NCBI RefSeq assembly: GCF_007992715.1
Contig: NZ_BKAU01000001.1
Location: 1-64,000, forward strand
Length of the DNA stretch: 64,000 nt
Direction: 5' to 3'
DNA from: Chitinophaga cymbidii
GTDB taxonomy: Bacteria > Bacteroidota > Bacteroidia > Chitinophagales > Chitinophagaceae
This document shows positions 25,770-35,488 of this stretch, piece by piece. The notes under the pieces are model-generated. The model worked only from the letters and a program-made list of their open reading frames with translations, searched no databases and had not been told where the DNA came from. How positions within the stretch are numbered: position 1 is the stretch's first letter; every line of letters starts with the position of its first letter. The position numbers and the translations under genes were made by a program.

Positions 25770-27014
25770 ATGGATGTTTTACGTATAACCACCTCCGGTA
25801 GTGTAGATGATGGCAAAAGCACCCTCATCGGGCGATTGCTGTATGATACAAAATCCATCACGCAAGACAAGATGGAAGCGCTGCAGGCCGCCAGCAAACG
25901 CAAAGGGCTCGACTTTACCGACCTTTCCCTGCTGACGGACGGCCTCATCGCGGAACGCGAACAGGGCATCACCATAGACGTGGCGCACATCTACTTCTCC
26001 ACACCCAACCGCAAATACATTATTGCAGATACCCCCGGCCACTTTGAATACACCCGTAACATGGTGACCGGCGCATCAACGGCACAGGTTTCCCTCATCC
26101 TCATAGACGCCCGCAAAGGCATCGTGGAACAAACCTACCGCCACTTCTTCATCGCCTGCATGCTGCGCATTCCCCACCTGGTAGTGTGCATCAACAAAAT
26201 GGACCTCGTGGAATACGACCAGGCGCGCTTTAACCAGATCGTGGAAGACTTCCAGGCACTGCTGAAAGGTTCCCACTACGAGGATAAAGAAGTGAAGTTC
26301 ATCCCCATCTCCTCCCTCTACGGGGAAAATGTGGTGACAAGAACAGAAAAGATCAGCTGGTACAACGAACAGCCGCTGCTCGAATACCTCGAGTCCATCA
26401 CCTTCGACCTGAACGACCGCCAGCACCCCGCGCGCTTCCCCGTACAGTATGTGATCCGGCCTAAAACAGACCAGCATCACGACTTCCGCGGTTTCGCCGG
26501 CAAAATTGCCAGCGGCAGCTTTCATGTGGGCAAGGAAATCGTTTCCCTCCCGAACGGCCAGCGCAGCAGGATCAAATCCATCGAAAAATTCGATCAGCAG
26601 CTGGATGCCGCACACGCCGGCGAAAGCGTGGTGATCACCCTCGAAGATGAAATAGATATCAGCCGCGGTAACCTGCTCGTAACGCCGGACAGTGTACCGG
26701 AAGGCAAAAAGGAACTGCAGGCAAGCATCTGCTGGATGGACCAGCAAAAGCTCACCGCCGGTAAAACCTATCTGCTGCAGCACGGCGCCAACCGCATCAA
26801 GGCGAAAGTGCAGCAACTGCATCATGTAGTGGAAGTGACCAGCAACCGGACAGAAGAAAAGCAGGAAATGGGGCTGAACGACATCGGCAGGATCACGTTG
26901 AAGACCGCGCAGCCGGTATTCGCGGATGCATATGCGGAAAACCCCGCCAACGGCACATTCATTCTCGTGGATGAATTCAGCAATGCCACCGTGGCCGTAG
27001 GTTTCGTGGAATAA
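25770..27014 (+). CDS. cysN: Sulfate adenylyltransferase subunit 1 (GTPase)
   Basis: The regulatory GTPase of sulfate adenylyltransferase, 414 residues, EF-Tu-like. G1 SVDDGKST (11-18), the switch region with EREQGITIDVAH, G3 DTPGHFEY, G4 NKMD, then two beta-barrel domains. I chose ATG 25770 (MDVLRITTSGSVDDGKS): the frame is open much further upstream, but that part lies inside cysD and is Arg-rich nonsense. There is no fused APS kinase (CysC) domain. A terminator follows at 27062-27097. Confidence 0.95.
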   Translation: MDVLRITTSGSVDDGKSTLIGRLLYDTKSITQDKMEALQAASKRKGLDFTDLSLLTDGLIAEREQGITIDVAHIYFSTPNRKYIIADTPGHFEYTRNMVTGASTAQVSLILIDARKGIVEQTYRHFFIACMLRIPHLVVCINKMDLVEYDQARFNQIVEDFQALLKGSHYEDKEVKFIPISSLYGENVVTRTEKISWYNEQPLLEYLESITFDLNDRQHPARFPVQYVIRPKTDQHHDFRGFAGKIASGSFHVGKEIVSLPNGQRSRIKSIEKFDQQLDAAHAGESVVITLEDEIDISRGNLLVTPDSVPEGKKELQASICWMDQQKLTAGKTYLLQHGANRIKAKVQQLHHVVEVTSNRTEEKQEMGLNDIGRITLKTAQPVFADAYAENPANGTFILVDEFSNATVAVGFVE

Positions 27015-27061
27015 CTAACAGCAGGCCGGCTCACAGGCACGGCAGGAAATAACCACACAAA

Positions 27062-27097
27062 AAAGCCGGTAGCAAAACACTACCGGCTTTATTTTTT
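27062..27097. terminator. Terminator between cysN and threonine dehydrogenase
   Basis: aaagccggtag (27062-27072) pairs with ctaccggcttt (27080-27090), followed by A and T7. Convergent genes on both sides, so probably shared. Confidence 0.85.
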
Positions 27098-27113
27098 TCA
27101 TCTACTGCTTTTT

Positions 27114-28073
27114 CTATTGCATATTTTTCTGCACCTTCAGATTTTTCAGCATATCATCCGTCATCTTCTCCAGATCAAACTCCGGCTTCCACCCCCAATC
27201 CTTCGCGGCAAGGCTGTCATCAATGCTCTTCGGCCATCCTTCCGCGATCTGCTGGCGGTAGTCCGGCTCGTAGCTGATCGTAAAATCAGGCAGGCGTTGC
27301 TGAATCGCTCCCGCGATCTCTTTCGGGGAAAAGCTCATACCGGAAAGGTTATACGAAGAACGAACGCTGATCCTTGCGCTGTCCGCCTCCATCAGTTCGA
27401 TAGTAGCGCGGATGGCGTCCGGCATGTACATCATGGGTAAGTAAGTGCTTTCGGACAGGAAACATTTGTAAGTGCCTTCTTCCAGCGCTTCATGATAGAT
27501 CTCCACGGCATAGTCCGTAGTGCCGCCACCCGGGGCGGATTTGTAGCTGATCAGGCCGGGATAGCGCAGGCTGCGCACATCCACGCCGTAACGGTGATTG
27601 TAATATTCACACCAGCGCTCTCCGGCAAATTTGCTGATGCCGTATATGGTGGTCGGTTCGATGACCGTGTGTTGCGGGGTCGCTTCTTTGGGTGAATCCG
27701 GACCGAATACCGCAATGGAACTGGGCCAGTACACTTTGTCCAGCCCCTCTTCCTTCGCAATGTCCAGCACGTTCAGCAGGCTTTGCATGTTGATATGCCA
27801 GGCCAGCAAAGGATTTTTCTCGCCGGTGGCGGAAAGAATGGCCGCCAGCAGGTAAACCTGGGTGATATTATGACGGATCACCAGCACATGCAGCATCTCC
27901 TTGTTCATAACATCCAGCGACACATAGGGACCGCTGCCCCGGAGCAGCTCATGCTCCTCCCGGAGGTCGGAAGCCACTACGTTATTGTCGCCATACATTT
28001 TACGCAGCGCCAGCGTCAGTTCCACACCTATCTGGCCGCAGGCGCCTATTACCAGGATCTTGTCTTTCTTCAT
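27114..28073 (-). CDS. SDR-type L-threonine 3-dehydrogenase
   Basis: A 319-residue NAD-dependent extended-SDR enzyme resembling the L-threonine dehydrogenases of Flavobacterium frigidimaris and Cupriavidus, which oxidise threonine to 2-amino-3-oxobutyrate. Rossmann motif VIGACGQIG at 9-17; catalytic Ser in SSIAVFG and the YGISK Tyr/Lys pair; the family stretch RYPGLISYKSAPGGGTTDYA discriminates it from sugar epimerases. Single gene with its own -7 box at 28096-28103. Confidence 0.88.
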   Translation of the reverse strand: MKKDKILVIGACGQIGVELTLALRKMYGDNNVVASDLREEHELLRGSGPYVSLDVMNKEMLHVLVIRHNITQVYLLAAILSATGEKNPLLAWHINMQSLLNVLDIAKEEGLDKVYWPSSIAVFGPDSPKEATPQHTVIEPTTIYGISKFAGERWCEYYNHRYGVDVRSLRYPGLISYKSAPGGGTTDYAVEIYHEALEEGTYKCFLSESTYLPMMYMPDAIRATIELMEADSARISVRSSYNLSGMSFSPKEIAGAIQQRLPDFTISYEPDYRQQIAEGWPKSIDDSLAAKDWGWKPEFDLEKMTDDMLKNLKVQKNMQ

Positions 28074-28095
28074 ACAGCGGTTTAAGAATTGTAGC

Positions 28096-28103
28096 CAAAT
28101 TTA
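28096..28103 (-). promoter_or_regulatory. -7 promoter box of the threonine dehydrogenase gene
   Basis: Minus strand TAAATTTG matches TAnnTTTG, 22 bases before the start codon. Confidence 0.45.
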
Positions 28104-28235
28104 GCGCCCCGGATGCATACCGGCTCAACTGCCTTTCGAAACAATGACAATACAATTACAATTAAACGCCGGATATGTTGCGCGATCGTTTCAGTTTTAT
28201 CAGGAAGCAGGAAAGTGCATGTCGGGAAATAACGC

Positions 28236-28243
28236 TAATTTTG
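28236..28243 (+). promoter_or_regulatory. -7 promoter box of kdsA
   Basis: TAATTTTG at 28236-28243 lies downstream of the earliest in-frame ATG (28175), so it supports the kdsA start at 28301. Confidence 0.5.
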
Positions 28244-28300
28244 CGCGAGCAAAGGCCAAATGAAATCGCAAGATTCCATTTGGCAAGTAAAAAAGACAGC

Positions 28301-29125
28301 ATGAAAACATTAAAAGCACTCTTCAAGGAACAATATAATCCTGAAAACTTCTTCCTGATCGCCGGCCCCTGTGTGGTGGAAGACGAGGACCTGGTAATGG
28401 GCGTGGCAGAAAAAGTATCCGCCATCTGCAAAAGGCTGAACATCCCTTACGTGTTCAAAGCCTCCTACCGCAAGGCCAACCGCACCAGCATCAATTCCTT
28501 CACCGGCATCGGCGATGTGGAAGGGCTGGAACTCCTGCAGAAAACAGGCCAGCACTTCAACCTGCCGGTCACATCAGATATCCACTCCGCGGCAGAAGCC
28601 GCGATGGCCGCCGCATACGTGGACGTATTGCAGATCCCCGCTTTCCTCTGCCGCCAGACAGATATTCTGCTCGCCGCGGCAGACACCGGCAAGTTCGTGA
28701 ATGTGAAAAAAGGACAGTTCGTCAGCGGTGAAGCCATGAAATTTGCGGTGGAAAAGATCGAACAGGCCGGTAACAAGCATGTGTTGCTCACGGAAAGAGG
28801 CACCACATTCGGTTACCAGGACCTGGTGGTGGATTACCGCAATATTCCCGTGATGAAAGGCCACGGCGTTCCCGTGGTGATGGACTGCACGCACTCGCTG
28901 CAACAGCCCAACCAGAGCAGCGGCGTTACCGGCGGCAATCCCCAGCTCATCGGCACCATTGCAAAAGCGGCCATCGCCACCGGCGCGGACGGTCTTTTCA
29001 TAGAAACCCATCCCGAGCCCTCCAAAGCCAAGTCAGACGGCGCCAACATGCTGCGACTGGACCTGCTGGAACCCTTGCTGGAAGAGCTGGTACGGATCAG
29101 GGAAGCCGTGTACGTAAAAGGATAA
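28301..29125 (+). CDS. kdsA: 3-deoxy-8-phosphooctulonate synthase
   Basis: Condenses phosphoenolpyruvate with arabinose 5-phosphate to KDO-8-phosphate, the first committed step of the lipopolysaccharide inner core sugar. The 274 residues show FFLIAGPCVVE, the FKASYRKANRTS substrate loop, TDIHS and GLFIETHPEPSKAKSDG of the TIM barrel. N-terminal extension to 28175 is possible but rejected because of the promoter box at 28236 and the normal family N-terminus. The motif FKASYRKANR (YRKANR instead of FDKANR) is a common variant. Terminator at 29148-29180. Confidence 0.95.
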   Translation: MKTLKALFKEQYNPENFFLIAGPCVVEDEDLVMGVAEKVSAICKRLNIPYVFKASYRKANRTSINSFTGIGDVEGLELLQKTGQHFNLPVTSDIHSAAEAAMAAAYVDVLQIPAFLCRQTDILLAAADTGKFVNVKKGQFVSGEAMKFAVEKIEQAGNKHVLLTERGTTFGYQDLVVDYRNIPVMKGHGVPVVMDCTHSLQQPNQSSGVTGGNPQLIGTIAKAAIATGADGLFIETHPEPSKAKSDGANMLRLDLLEPLLEELVRIREAVYVKG

Positions 29126-29147
29126 GAAAACGATATAGAAATAATTG

Positions 29148-29180
29148 AAGGCAGGCCGCGCATGCGGTTCTGCCTTTTTT
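29148..29180 (+). terminator. kdsA terminator
   Basis: aaggcag and ccgc (29148-29159) pair with gcgg and ctgcctt (29164-29176), followed by T8. Confidence 0.75.
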
Positions 29181-29213
29181 TTATTATATTCATATCACAC
29201 TAAACATCGCACC

Positions 29214-29606
29214 ATGATTAATTTTTCAGAATTAAAAACCGGTGATATTGTGATCGCGAAGTATGAAGAACAGATGCTTGAAGGCAGGATTTTGCAGGTG
29301 GACCACGAACACCGCCAGGTCTGCGTTTTAACCCACGAAGAGCAGGAAAACTGGTACTCCGCGGAAGACCTCTTCCCCATCCCGCTCACAGCGGAACAGC
29401 TTGTTAAACTGAAGTTCAAAAAAACGGATGAGCCACCCATCAACGGTAACGGCGAAGCCTGGGTACGCGGGCCTTTCACCGTACTGCTCTCCAACAACCG
29501 CATCGTGCTGCATTACCGGGACGAAACGCGGGACATTCCCAACAACATCATGGTGCATCAGCTGCAAAATCATTATCAGGGCATGACGCTGTATCATCTC
29601 GACTAA
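29214..29606 (+). CDS. Conserved hypothetical protein, 130 aa
   Basis: I do not recognise a named family. No signal peptide or membrane helix, so cytosolic. The N-terminal half (FSELKTGDIVIAKYEEQMLEG) reads like a small SH3- or Tudor-like beta barrel; the C-terminal half is rich in aromatic and charged residues and includes WVRGPFTVLLSN and RDIPNNIMVHQLQ. An in-frame ATG at 29145 lies within the kdsA terminator, so the start at 29214 is preferred. Confidence 0.75.
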   Translation: MINFSELKTGDIVIAKYEEQMLEGRILQVDHEHRQVCVLTHEEQENWYSAEDLFPIPLTAEQLVKLKFKKTDEPPINGNGEAWVRGPFTVLLSNNRIVLHYRDETRDIPNNIMVHQLQNHYQGMTLYHLD

Positions 29607-29683
29607 CGGCAAAACCCGAGGGTAAGAAAATGGAAAAGCCACGGCCTTATGAGGTACCGCGGCATTCCGTTTCTCGAAAACCC

Positions 29684-30481
29684 TTATTTTTTGACCAGTT
29701 GCACAGTGTCTACTGTCGTCACTTGTCCAAGATTTACGACTACCCCGGGTGTTACGAAAGGTAACAGGGTAGTGTCGGTTGGTATAAAATGCAGGGCGTA
29801 AGTGCCCGCGTCGATGCCACGGATCAGGTATTCGCCCGCCGCGCTGTAAGTGCTGGCAACAGTGTCTGCACCGTTGATCGCCAGTACCGCCGTCTGCACG
29901 CTGTCCGGCAGCACCACCCCTTTGATGTTTCCGCCGACTGCTTCCAGCACGGTGCGGATCACCGGTTTGAGGATGTACTTGCCGCTGCCGGTTTCCACGA
30001 TGGATTTGGCCACGTCAAAATCAAGCGTCAGTTTGTTAATGATCCCGGCTATTACCGTCTGATGGATGTTCAGCTTCAACCCGGATTGTTGTGCGCTGGG
30101 TGTTTGCAACATGAGCTTTTCACCGGTGTTGGTGATGATGTAGTTGTTGTCGCCCAGCACCAGCCTGATCTGGCTGATACTGCCGCTGGGAATAACGGCA
30201 TCCACCAGCACCGTGTCCTTGTCATTCACAAGGTCCAGCAGGTTGTAAGCGCCGGTATTTACGCCGGCCAGCGTCGTCCAGCCATTATCATCCTGGTCGG
30301 TCATGTTAATGCGGATCTCCTTTACATCGATCCATACCTCCTTGTAATCGCCGGGATCATCTGTTAATGCAATTTGTAATTGCGCAGACTCAGCTTTGGA
30401 TGATTCATTAGTGCTGCACGCAGTCAGGTACACAGCAGCGCCGCCAAACAGCAGGGCGCCTGCTAAAAGATTTTTCAACAT
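29684..30481 (-). CDS. DUF4382 lipoprotein
   Basis: A 265-residue lipoprotein with lipobox YLTAC (Cys22). Residues about 34-170 match DUF4382, a beta-rich domain beginning LQIALTDDPGDYKEVWIDVKEIRI. The C-terminal part (about 185-262: GNIKGVVLPDSVQTAVLAIN, YLIRGIDAGTYALHF) looks like a carboxypeptidase-regulatory-like or CNA-B beta sandwich. Likely tethered to the outer membrane. Function unknown. Confidence 0.87.
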   Translation of the reverse strand: MLKNLLAGALLFGGAAVYLTACSTNESSKAESAQLQIALTDDPGDYKEVWIDVKEIRINMTDQDDNGWTTLAGVNTGAYNLLDLVNDKDTVLVDAVIPSGSISQIRLVLGDNNYIITNTGEKLMLQTPSAQQSGLKLNIHQTVIAGIINKLTLDFDVAKSIVETGSGKYILKPVIRTVLEAVGGNIKGVVLPDSVQTAVLAINGADTVASTYSAAGEYLIRGIDAGTYALHFIPTDTTLLPFVTPGVVVNLGQVTTVDTVQLVKK

Positions 30482-30548
30482 AAGAGTAAGTAATGGTTAC
30501 CGGTTAGATGTGCGGTAATGAAAAAGGTTTAACGGCAGGAAAAAAATT

Positions 30549-30770
30549 TTACAGATAGCGCAGCGGATTTCTGCGGGCGTTGGTGATGTAATGCTTGATA
30601 TTCATCCAGAAAGCCAGGATCATATATACGATCAGTGGAGAACCCATGGCCAGGAATGTAGCATAGATAAAGAAAATACGGATGCGGGAGGTGGCTATGC
30701 CCAGTTTATTGCCTAAAGCTGCGCAAACGCCAAAAGCCTTCCATTCAACAAAGTCCTTGATCTTGTTCAT
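30549..30770 (-). CDS. PspC domain protein
   Basis: A 73-residue membrane protein consisting of a PspC domain: KAFGVCAALGNKLGIATSRIRIFF followed by one long hydrophobic segment (about 33-57). PspC proteins sense or respond to envelope stress; short stand-alone forms are common in Bacteroidota. Its own -7 box lies at 30790-30797. Confidence 0.88.
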   Translation of the reverse strand: MNKIKDFVEWKAFGVCAALGNKLGIATSRIRIFFIYATFLAMGSPLIVYMILAFWMNIKHYITNARRNPLRYL

Positions 30771-30789
30771 CGATCATCGTTTCATATAT

Positions 30790-30797
30790 CAAATTTA
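30790..30797 (-). promoter_or_regulatory. -7 promoter box of the PspC gene
   Basis: Minus strand TAAATTTG, 19 bases before the start codon. Confidence 0.45.
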
Positions 30798-30938
30798 TTA
30801 TAATCCTTCTTAAATAACAAATGTTATTCCCTGTTAACCCTGCAACAACTATGCCTGGCAGAACTTTAAAAACTCATCGATATTGATTAACTTCGCGGTG
30901 CAATTTTTAGTATAATCGCTCTTAAATTCTTTATTTCC

Positions 30939-33209
30939 ATGGTGTTTGATATTGACATGATTAAAAAACTGTATGCGGCACTGCCGGGTAAGGTGGAAGC
31001 TACCCGTAAGTTGTTAGGCCGTCCGCTTACACTGGCTGAAAAAATCTTATACGCTCACCTGTATGCACCGACCACCTCCTCCTACGAAAGAGGCAAATCC
31101 TATGTGGAATTTGCGCCGGACCGTGTAGCCATGCAGGATGCCACCGCCCAGATGGCGTTGTTGCAGTTCATGACCTGCGGTCGTGCATCCGTAGCCGTGC
31201 CCTCCACGGTTCACTGCGATCACCTGATCCAGGCAAAAACAGGCGCAGCGGAAGATTTGGCCACAGCGATCAACACCAACAAGGAAGTTTACGATTTTCT
31301 GTCTTCTATTTCTGATAAATACGGTATCGGTTTCTGGAAACCCGGCGCGGGCATCATTCACCAGGTAGTACTGGAGAATTATGCGTTCCCCGGCGGTATG
31401 ATGATCGGTACGGACTCCCATACGCCCAATGCCGGCGGTCTGGGCATGCTCGCCATCGGCGTGGGCGGCGCGGACGCGGTGGACGTAATGGCCGGCCTTG
31501 CATGGGAGCTGAAAATGCCGAAGCTCATCGGCGTGAAGCTCACCGGCAAACTCAGCGGCTGGGCCTCCCCGAAAGACGTGATCCTCCGCGTTGCCGGCAT
31601 CCTCACCGTGAAAGGCGGTACCGGCTGCATCGTGGAATACTTTGGCGAAGGCGCGGACAGCATGAGCGCTACCGGTAAAGGCACCATCTGTAACATGGGC
31701 GCGGAGATCGGCGCCACCTGCTCCGTATTCGCGTACGACCAGAAAATGTCTGACTACCTGAAGATCACCAGCCGTGCGGAAGTAGCTGAACTGGCCGATG
31801 GCGTGAGAGAACACCTTCGTCCGGATGAAGCCGTATACCAGAACCCCGACAAATTCTACGACCAGGTGATCGAGATCAACCTGGACGAACTGGAACCCTA
31901 TGTGAACGGTCCCTTTACACCGGACCTCGCATGGCCCATCTCCAAATTCGCGCAGGCGGTAAAGGAAAACAACTGGCCCGAAAAGCTGGAAGTAGCCCTG
32001 ATCGGCTCCTGCACCAACTCCTCTTACGAAGATATCAGCCGTTCCGCCTCCCTGGCCAAACAGGCGATCGATAAAAAACTGAAAGTACATTCCGAGTTCA
32101 CCATCACACCGGGTTCCGAGCTGGTACGGTATACCATCGAAAGGGACGGCCTGCTGAACACGTTCGACCAGATCGGCGGCGTGGTGCTCGCCAACGCCTG
32201 CGGCCCCTGTATCGGTCAGTGGGCGCGTCATATAGACGATCCCAACCGCAAGAACTCCATCATCACTTCCTTCAACCGTAACTTCGCGAAAAGGAATGAC
32301 GGCCTCGCCTCCACCCACGCATTCGTTGCATCTCCCGAGATCGTAACCGCGCTGGCCATCGCAGGCGACCTGACCTTCAACCCGCTGACAGATACACTGA
32401 AAAATGTGAACGGCGAAGACGTGAAGCTCGATGAGCCCACCGGCTTTGAACTGCCCCCCAAAGGCTTTGACGTGAAAGATGCCGGTTACCAGGCGCCCGC
32501 CGCAGACGGCAGCGGCGTAGAGGTGATCGTATCCCCCACTTCAGACCGCCTGCAGCTGCTGGCGCCTTTTAAGCCGTGGGAAGGCACAGACCTGAAAGGA
32601 CTGAAGCTCCTCATCAAGGCGAAAGGAAAATGTACCACCGACCACATCTCCATGGCAGGCCCCTGGCTGAAATACCGCGGTCACCTGGACAATATCTCCA
32701 ACAACATGCTCATCGGCGCGATCAATGCGTACAATGATAAAACCGACAACGTAAAGAACCAGCTCTCCGGCGAATACGGCGCTGTACCCGCTACCGCCCG
32801 CGCTTACAAAGCCGCTAACGTAGGTTCCATAGTGGTAGGCGACGAGAACTATGGCGAAGGCTCCAGCCGTGAGCACGCCGCCATGGAACCCCGTCACCTC
32901 GGCGTTCGCGCGATACTCGTGAAATCCTTCGCACGTATCCACGAAACCAACCTGAAAAAACAGGGCATGCTTGCACTGACCTTTAACGACAAGGACGACT
33001 ACGAAAAAGTGCAGGAAGACGATACCATCGACATCATCGGCCTCACCTCTTTCGCGCCCGGCAAATCGCTGACCGTGGTATTGTACCACAGCAACGGCAC
33101 CGAAGATTCCATCACCGTCAATCACACCTACAATGAACAACAGATCGAGTGGTTCAAGGCAGGTGGCGCGTTGAACGTGATCAGAGCGCAGTTCGCCGCA
33201 AAAAAATAA
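30939..33209 (+). CDS. Aconitate hydratase
   Basis: The TCA-cycle enzyme interconverting citrate and isocitrate through cis-aconitate. 756 residues, close in length and motifs to mitochondrial-type aconitase rather than AcnA or AcnB. The [4Fe-4S] ligands lie in [10 protein letters not shown] (near 355) and ACGPCIGQW (near 421 and 424). Other landmarks: [40 protein letters not shown] with the catalytic Ser and the swivel domain after about 540. Monocistronic with a terminator at 33235-33263. Confidence 0.96.
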   Translation: MVFDIDMIKKLYAALPGKVEATRKLLGRPLTLAEKILYAHLYAPTTSSYERGKSYVEFAPDRVAMQDATAQMALLQFMTCGRASVAVPSTVHCDHLIQAKTGAAEDLATAINTNKEVYDFLSSISDKYGIGFWKPGAGIIHQVVLENYAFPGGMMIGTDSHTPNAGGLGMLAIGVGGADAVDVMAGLAWELKMPKLIGVKLTGKLSGWASPKDVILRVAGILTVKGGTGCIVEYFGEGADSMSATGKGTICNMGAEIGATCSVFAYDQKMSDYLKITSRAEVAELADGVREHLRPDEAVYQNPDKFYDQVIEINLDELEPYVNGPFTPDLAWPISKFAQAVKENNWPEKLEVALIGSCTNSSYEDISRSASLAKQAIDKKLKVHSEFTITPGSELVRYTIERDGLLNTFDQIGGVVLANACGPCIGQWARHIDDPNRKNSIITSFNRNFAKRNDGLASTHAFVASPEIVTALAIAGDLTFNPLTDTLKNVNGEDVKLDEPTGFELPPKGFDVKDAGYQAPAADGSGVEVIVSPTSDRLQLLAPFKPWEGTDLKGLKLLIKAKGKCTTDHISMAGPWLKYRGHLDNISNNMLIGAINAYNDKTDNVKNQLSGEYGAVPATARAYKAANVGSIVVGDENYGEGSSREHAAMEPRHLGVRAILVKSFARIHETNLKKQGMLALTFNDKDDYEKVQEDDTIDIIGLTSFAPGKSLTVVLYHSNGTEDSITVNHTYNEQQIEWFKAGGALNVIRAQFAAKK

Positions 33210-33234
33210 CATGATTTTAACAGCATGTATAGAG

Positions 33235-33263
33235 GCCCCGTTCCCACAGGAGCGGGGCTTTTT
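33235..33263 (+). terminator. Aconitase terminator
   Basis: gccccgttcc (33235-33244) pairs with ggagcggggc (33249-33258), loop CACA, followed by T5. Confidence 0.85.
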
Positions 33264-33313
33264 CATGCCCCTGAACCACCTTCCTCTGGCCCGTTATTTG
33301 CAAAATTCAAGCT

Positions 33314-33943
33314 ATGCAGATAAACGAGATCAGGGAATATTGGCTGCTTCTCAACAGCCGCCACGGCAGCGCCGGCCCCCTTGCGACGGATACTGTTAAC
33401 AGGATACTGGCGCAGTACGGGGCGGAGGACAGGTATTACCATAACACCCGTCATCTTACCGATCTCATCTGCCTTCAACAGCAATATGCGCCCTTCATCG
33501 TTGATAACGACAGCCTGCTTTTCGCCATCTATTTTCACGACCTGGTCTGCAAAGCCTCGCAGCATGATAACGAAGAGAAAAGCGCGCAGGAAGCCCTGCG
33601 CTTCCTGAAAAAGATCGGTTACCCGGAAGAAAAGCAGCAGAAGGTATACGCCTTCATCATGGCTACCAAAGGGCATCAGAACCCGCTGGCAGACCCGGAC
33701 CTGGATTATTTCCTGGACTTCGACCTGCATATCCTCGGCGCATCGCCTTCTCTCTATGATGCCTATACGAAACAGGTCAGGAAAGAATATTCCCGCTATC
33801 CGTCGTTCTTCTATAAAAAGGGGAGAAAGCGTGTGCTGCAGCATTTCCTGGGGCAAACATGCATTTATCATACCGCCGCTTTCCGGGAGAAATATGAAAA
33901 ACGGGCAAGGGAAAATATGGAACGCGAGCTGGAAGGATTGTAA
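33314..33943 (+). CDS. HD-domain metal-dependent phosphohydrolase
   Basis: A 209-residue cytosolic protein of the HD superfamily, subfamily often annotated as predicted metal-dependent HD phosphohydrolase. Metal ligands: YHNTRH (H43, H47), FHD (H75-D76) and probably D137 in FDLHILG. No regulatory or synthetase domain is fused. Substrate unknown. Confidence 0.83.
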   Translation: MQINEIREYWLLLNSRHGSAGPLATDTVNRILAQYGAEDRYYHNTRHLTDLICLQQQYAPFIVDNDSLLFAIYFHDLVCKASQHDNEEKSAQEALRFLKKIGYPEEKQQKVYAFIMATKGHQNPLADPDLDYFLDFDLHILGASPSLYDAYTKQVRKEYSRYPSFFYKKGRKRVLQHFLGQTCIYHTAAFREKYEKRARENMERELEGL

Positions 33944-33946
33944 CGT

Positions 33947-34972
33947 TTAAAATTTCCCGATCAGCGGCTTCTTCAGCGTAAACCTTCTCACCACGCTGAA
34001 CCGCATATTGCCCGCTCCGAAATTCTGATGCGCGCCGGGTATAGGCGATCTGCTGCGCGTCATCATATCCACATAATGCAAACCGGCAAACCAGCGCCGC
34101 GCGTTGTACCCCGCCGCAAAGCGCACCGTGTTGTTCAGCTGCCAGCCGAACCCGCGCATCCTTGGCCGGCCATCATCATATCGGAAGCCGGAATGACTGA
34201 TGCCGCCTGCGGCGGACAGGGAAGCGGTGATGAAAAAATGTCTGAGGATGACGAACGTGTGTGCGTAACCGATATTCATAGCGAGGCTCACCGCCCCGGA
34301 TTGGGTAAAAGGCTCATCATCAAAAAAGCCCTCGGTATAATTAGACGGGATCAACGCGGAATCGCCGCGCATTTGCCAGGCAAACGCCTCCGCCCCCACG
34401 ATCAGTGAACCGGCGCTTCTTTTCTGGTATTCGTTCTGCAAATAGGCCGCCCGGTAGGAAAAGCGCTCGTCGTTGAAAATATACTGAAAGCTCAACCCGA
34501 TGTTCTTGTTCTCGAGGTCCGGCCGCAAAGCGATCAACCCCTGTTGCACGGAATTGAATGCCGAAGGTTTCCGCTCCGCTTCGTAATATCCTTTGTAATA
34601 CTGTCCATAGAAATCCACTACAAACTTGCGCAGGTACAAATGCGCCTGCAGATCGAGGTATTTTGTTTCGCCATATTTGTCGTGGCGGTTGTTAATGAAG
34701 GGGAAATTAAAGCCGATGTTCAGCCCCACAAATTTATAGTTCGCCCCGAAACCCAGATTAGTGCCGGTATTGGGACGGTACAGCAGTTCCTTTTTCGGGT
34801 CCCTGTCTTTCAGATCATAATAGTTGTACTTGCGCGAACCGTAGACGCGCACGGTCAGGTCCTGCGTGTAGTCTTCCACGTAAGCTGAATCGTTCACTGT
34901 TTTATACCACTGCGCGGTAGCGGGAACAAACGCGAACATCACGGCCAGTAAAGCAAGATTTCGTTTTATCAT
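33947..34972 (-). CDS. DUF4421 outer-membrane protein
   Basis: A 341-residue protein with signal peptide (LALLAVMFAFVPATAQ) and the DUF4421 pattern: VEDYTQDLTVRVYGSRKYN, LLYRPNTGTNLGFGANYKF, then repeated beta strands with aromatic girdles and the FAGLHYVDMM region. It predicts a 12- to 16-strand barrel; function unknown. It converges on the HD gene with 3 bp between them. Confidence 0.85.
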   Translation of the reverse strand: MIKRNLALLAVMFAFVPATAQWYKTVNDSAYVEDYTQDLTVRVYGSRKYNYYDLKDRDPKKELLYRPNTGTNLGFGANYKFVGLNIGFNFPFINNRHDKYGETKYLDLQAHLYLRKFVVDFYGQYYKGYYEAERKPSAFNSVQQGLIALRPDLENKNIGLSFQYIFNDERFSYRAAYLQNEYQKRSAGSLIVGAEAFAWQMRGDSALIPSNYTEGFFDDEPFTQSGAVSLAMNIGYAHTFVILRHFFITASLSAAGGISHSGFRYDDGRPRMRGFGWQLNNTVRFAAGYNARRWFAGLHYVDMMTRSRSPIPGAHQNFGAGNMRFSVVRRFTLKKPLIGKF

Positions 34973-34999
34973 AACAGTTGCAGGTACGTCAAGGTACGA

Positions 35000-35488
35000 T
35001 CAATCGGGCAATTCTATCACTTCCATCCCTTTTATTTCTCCGTTCGTCAGCTCAAACCGCACAAGGGTCTTCACTTTATGCCAGCCCTGTTTGCCGCAGG
35101 CGCCCGGGTTGATATGTAACAATTGTAATGCCGGATCGGGCACGATCTTTAAAATATGGGAATGCCCGCTGATGAATAGTTTGGGACGCTTTTCGCGGAT
35201 GTGGGGTTTGAGGACGGGAGTATATTTGGGAGGATATCCCCCGATGTGTGTCATCCACACCTTTACGCCTTCGCAAATAAAAAGGTTGTGCTCGGGATAA
35301 CGGATACGGATATCCTGTCCGTCGATATTCCCGTACACCGCCCGCAGGCGCTTGAAAGCCTCCAGCTCGTCCGCCAGCGCAACGGAGCCGATGTCGCCCG
35401 CGTGCCATATTTCGTCTACATGCTCAAAATAGCGGAATACCTGCGGGTGCAGGTAACCGTGGGTATCCGACATCAATCCGATCTTCAT
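35000..35488 (-). CDS. YfcE/MJ0936-type metallophosphoesterase
   Basis: A 162-residue stand-alone phosphoesterase with the five metal motifs: MSDTHGYL, HAGDIG, YGNIDG, MTHIGG and ISGHSH. Relatives hydrolyse phosphodiesters or protein phosphates in the cytosol. It overlaps hutG by 4 bp (ATGA) and therefore is the last gene of the hut operon, without a known reason in histidine breakdown. Confidence 0.92.
   Translation of the reverse strand: MKIGLMSDTHGYLHPQVFRYFEHVDEIWHAGDIGSVALADELEAFKRLRAVYGNIDGQDIRIRYPEHNLFICEGVKVWMTHIGGYPPKYTPVLKPHIREKRPKLFISGHSHILKIVPDPALQLLHINPGACGKQGWHKVKTLVRFELTNGEIKGMEVIELPD

Noticed and set aside
31047..32318. 423-codon open frame opposite aconitase
   Set aside because: Entirely antisense to a well-conserved gene; product is low-complexity His/Gly/Val text without motifs.
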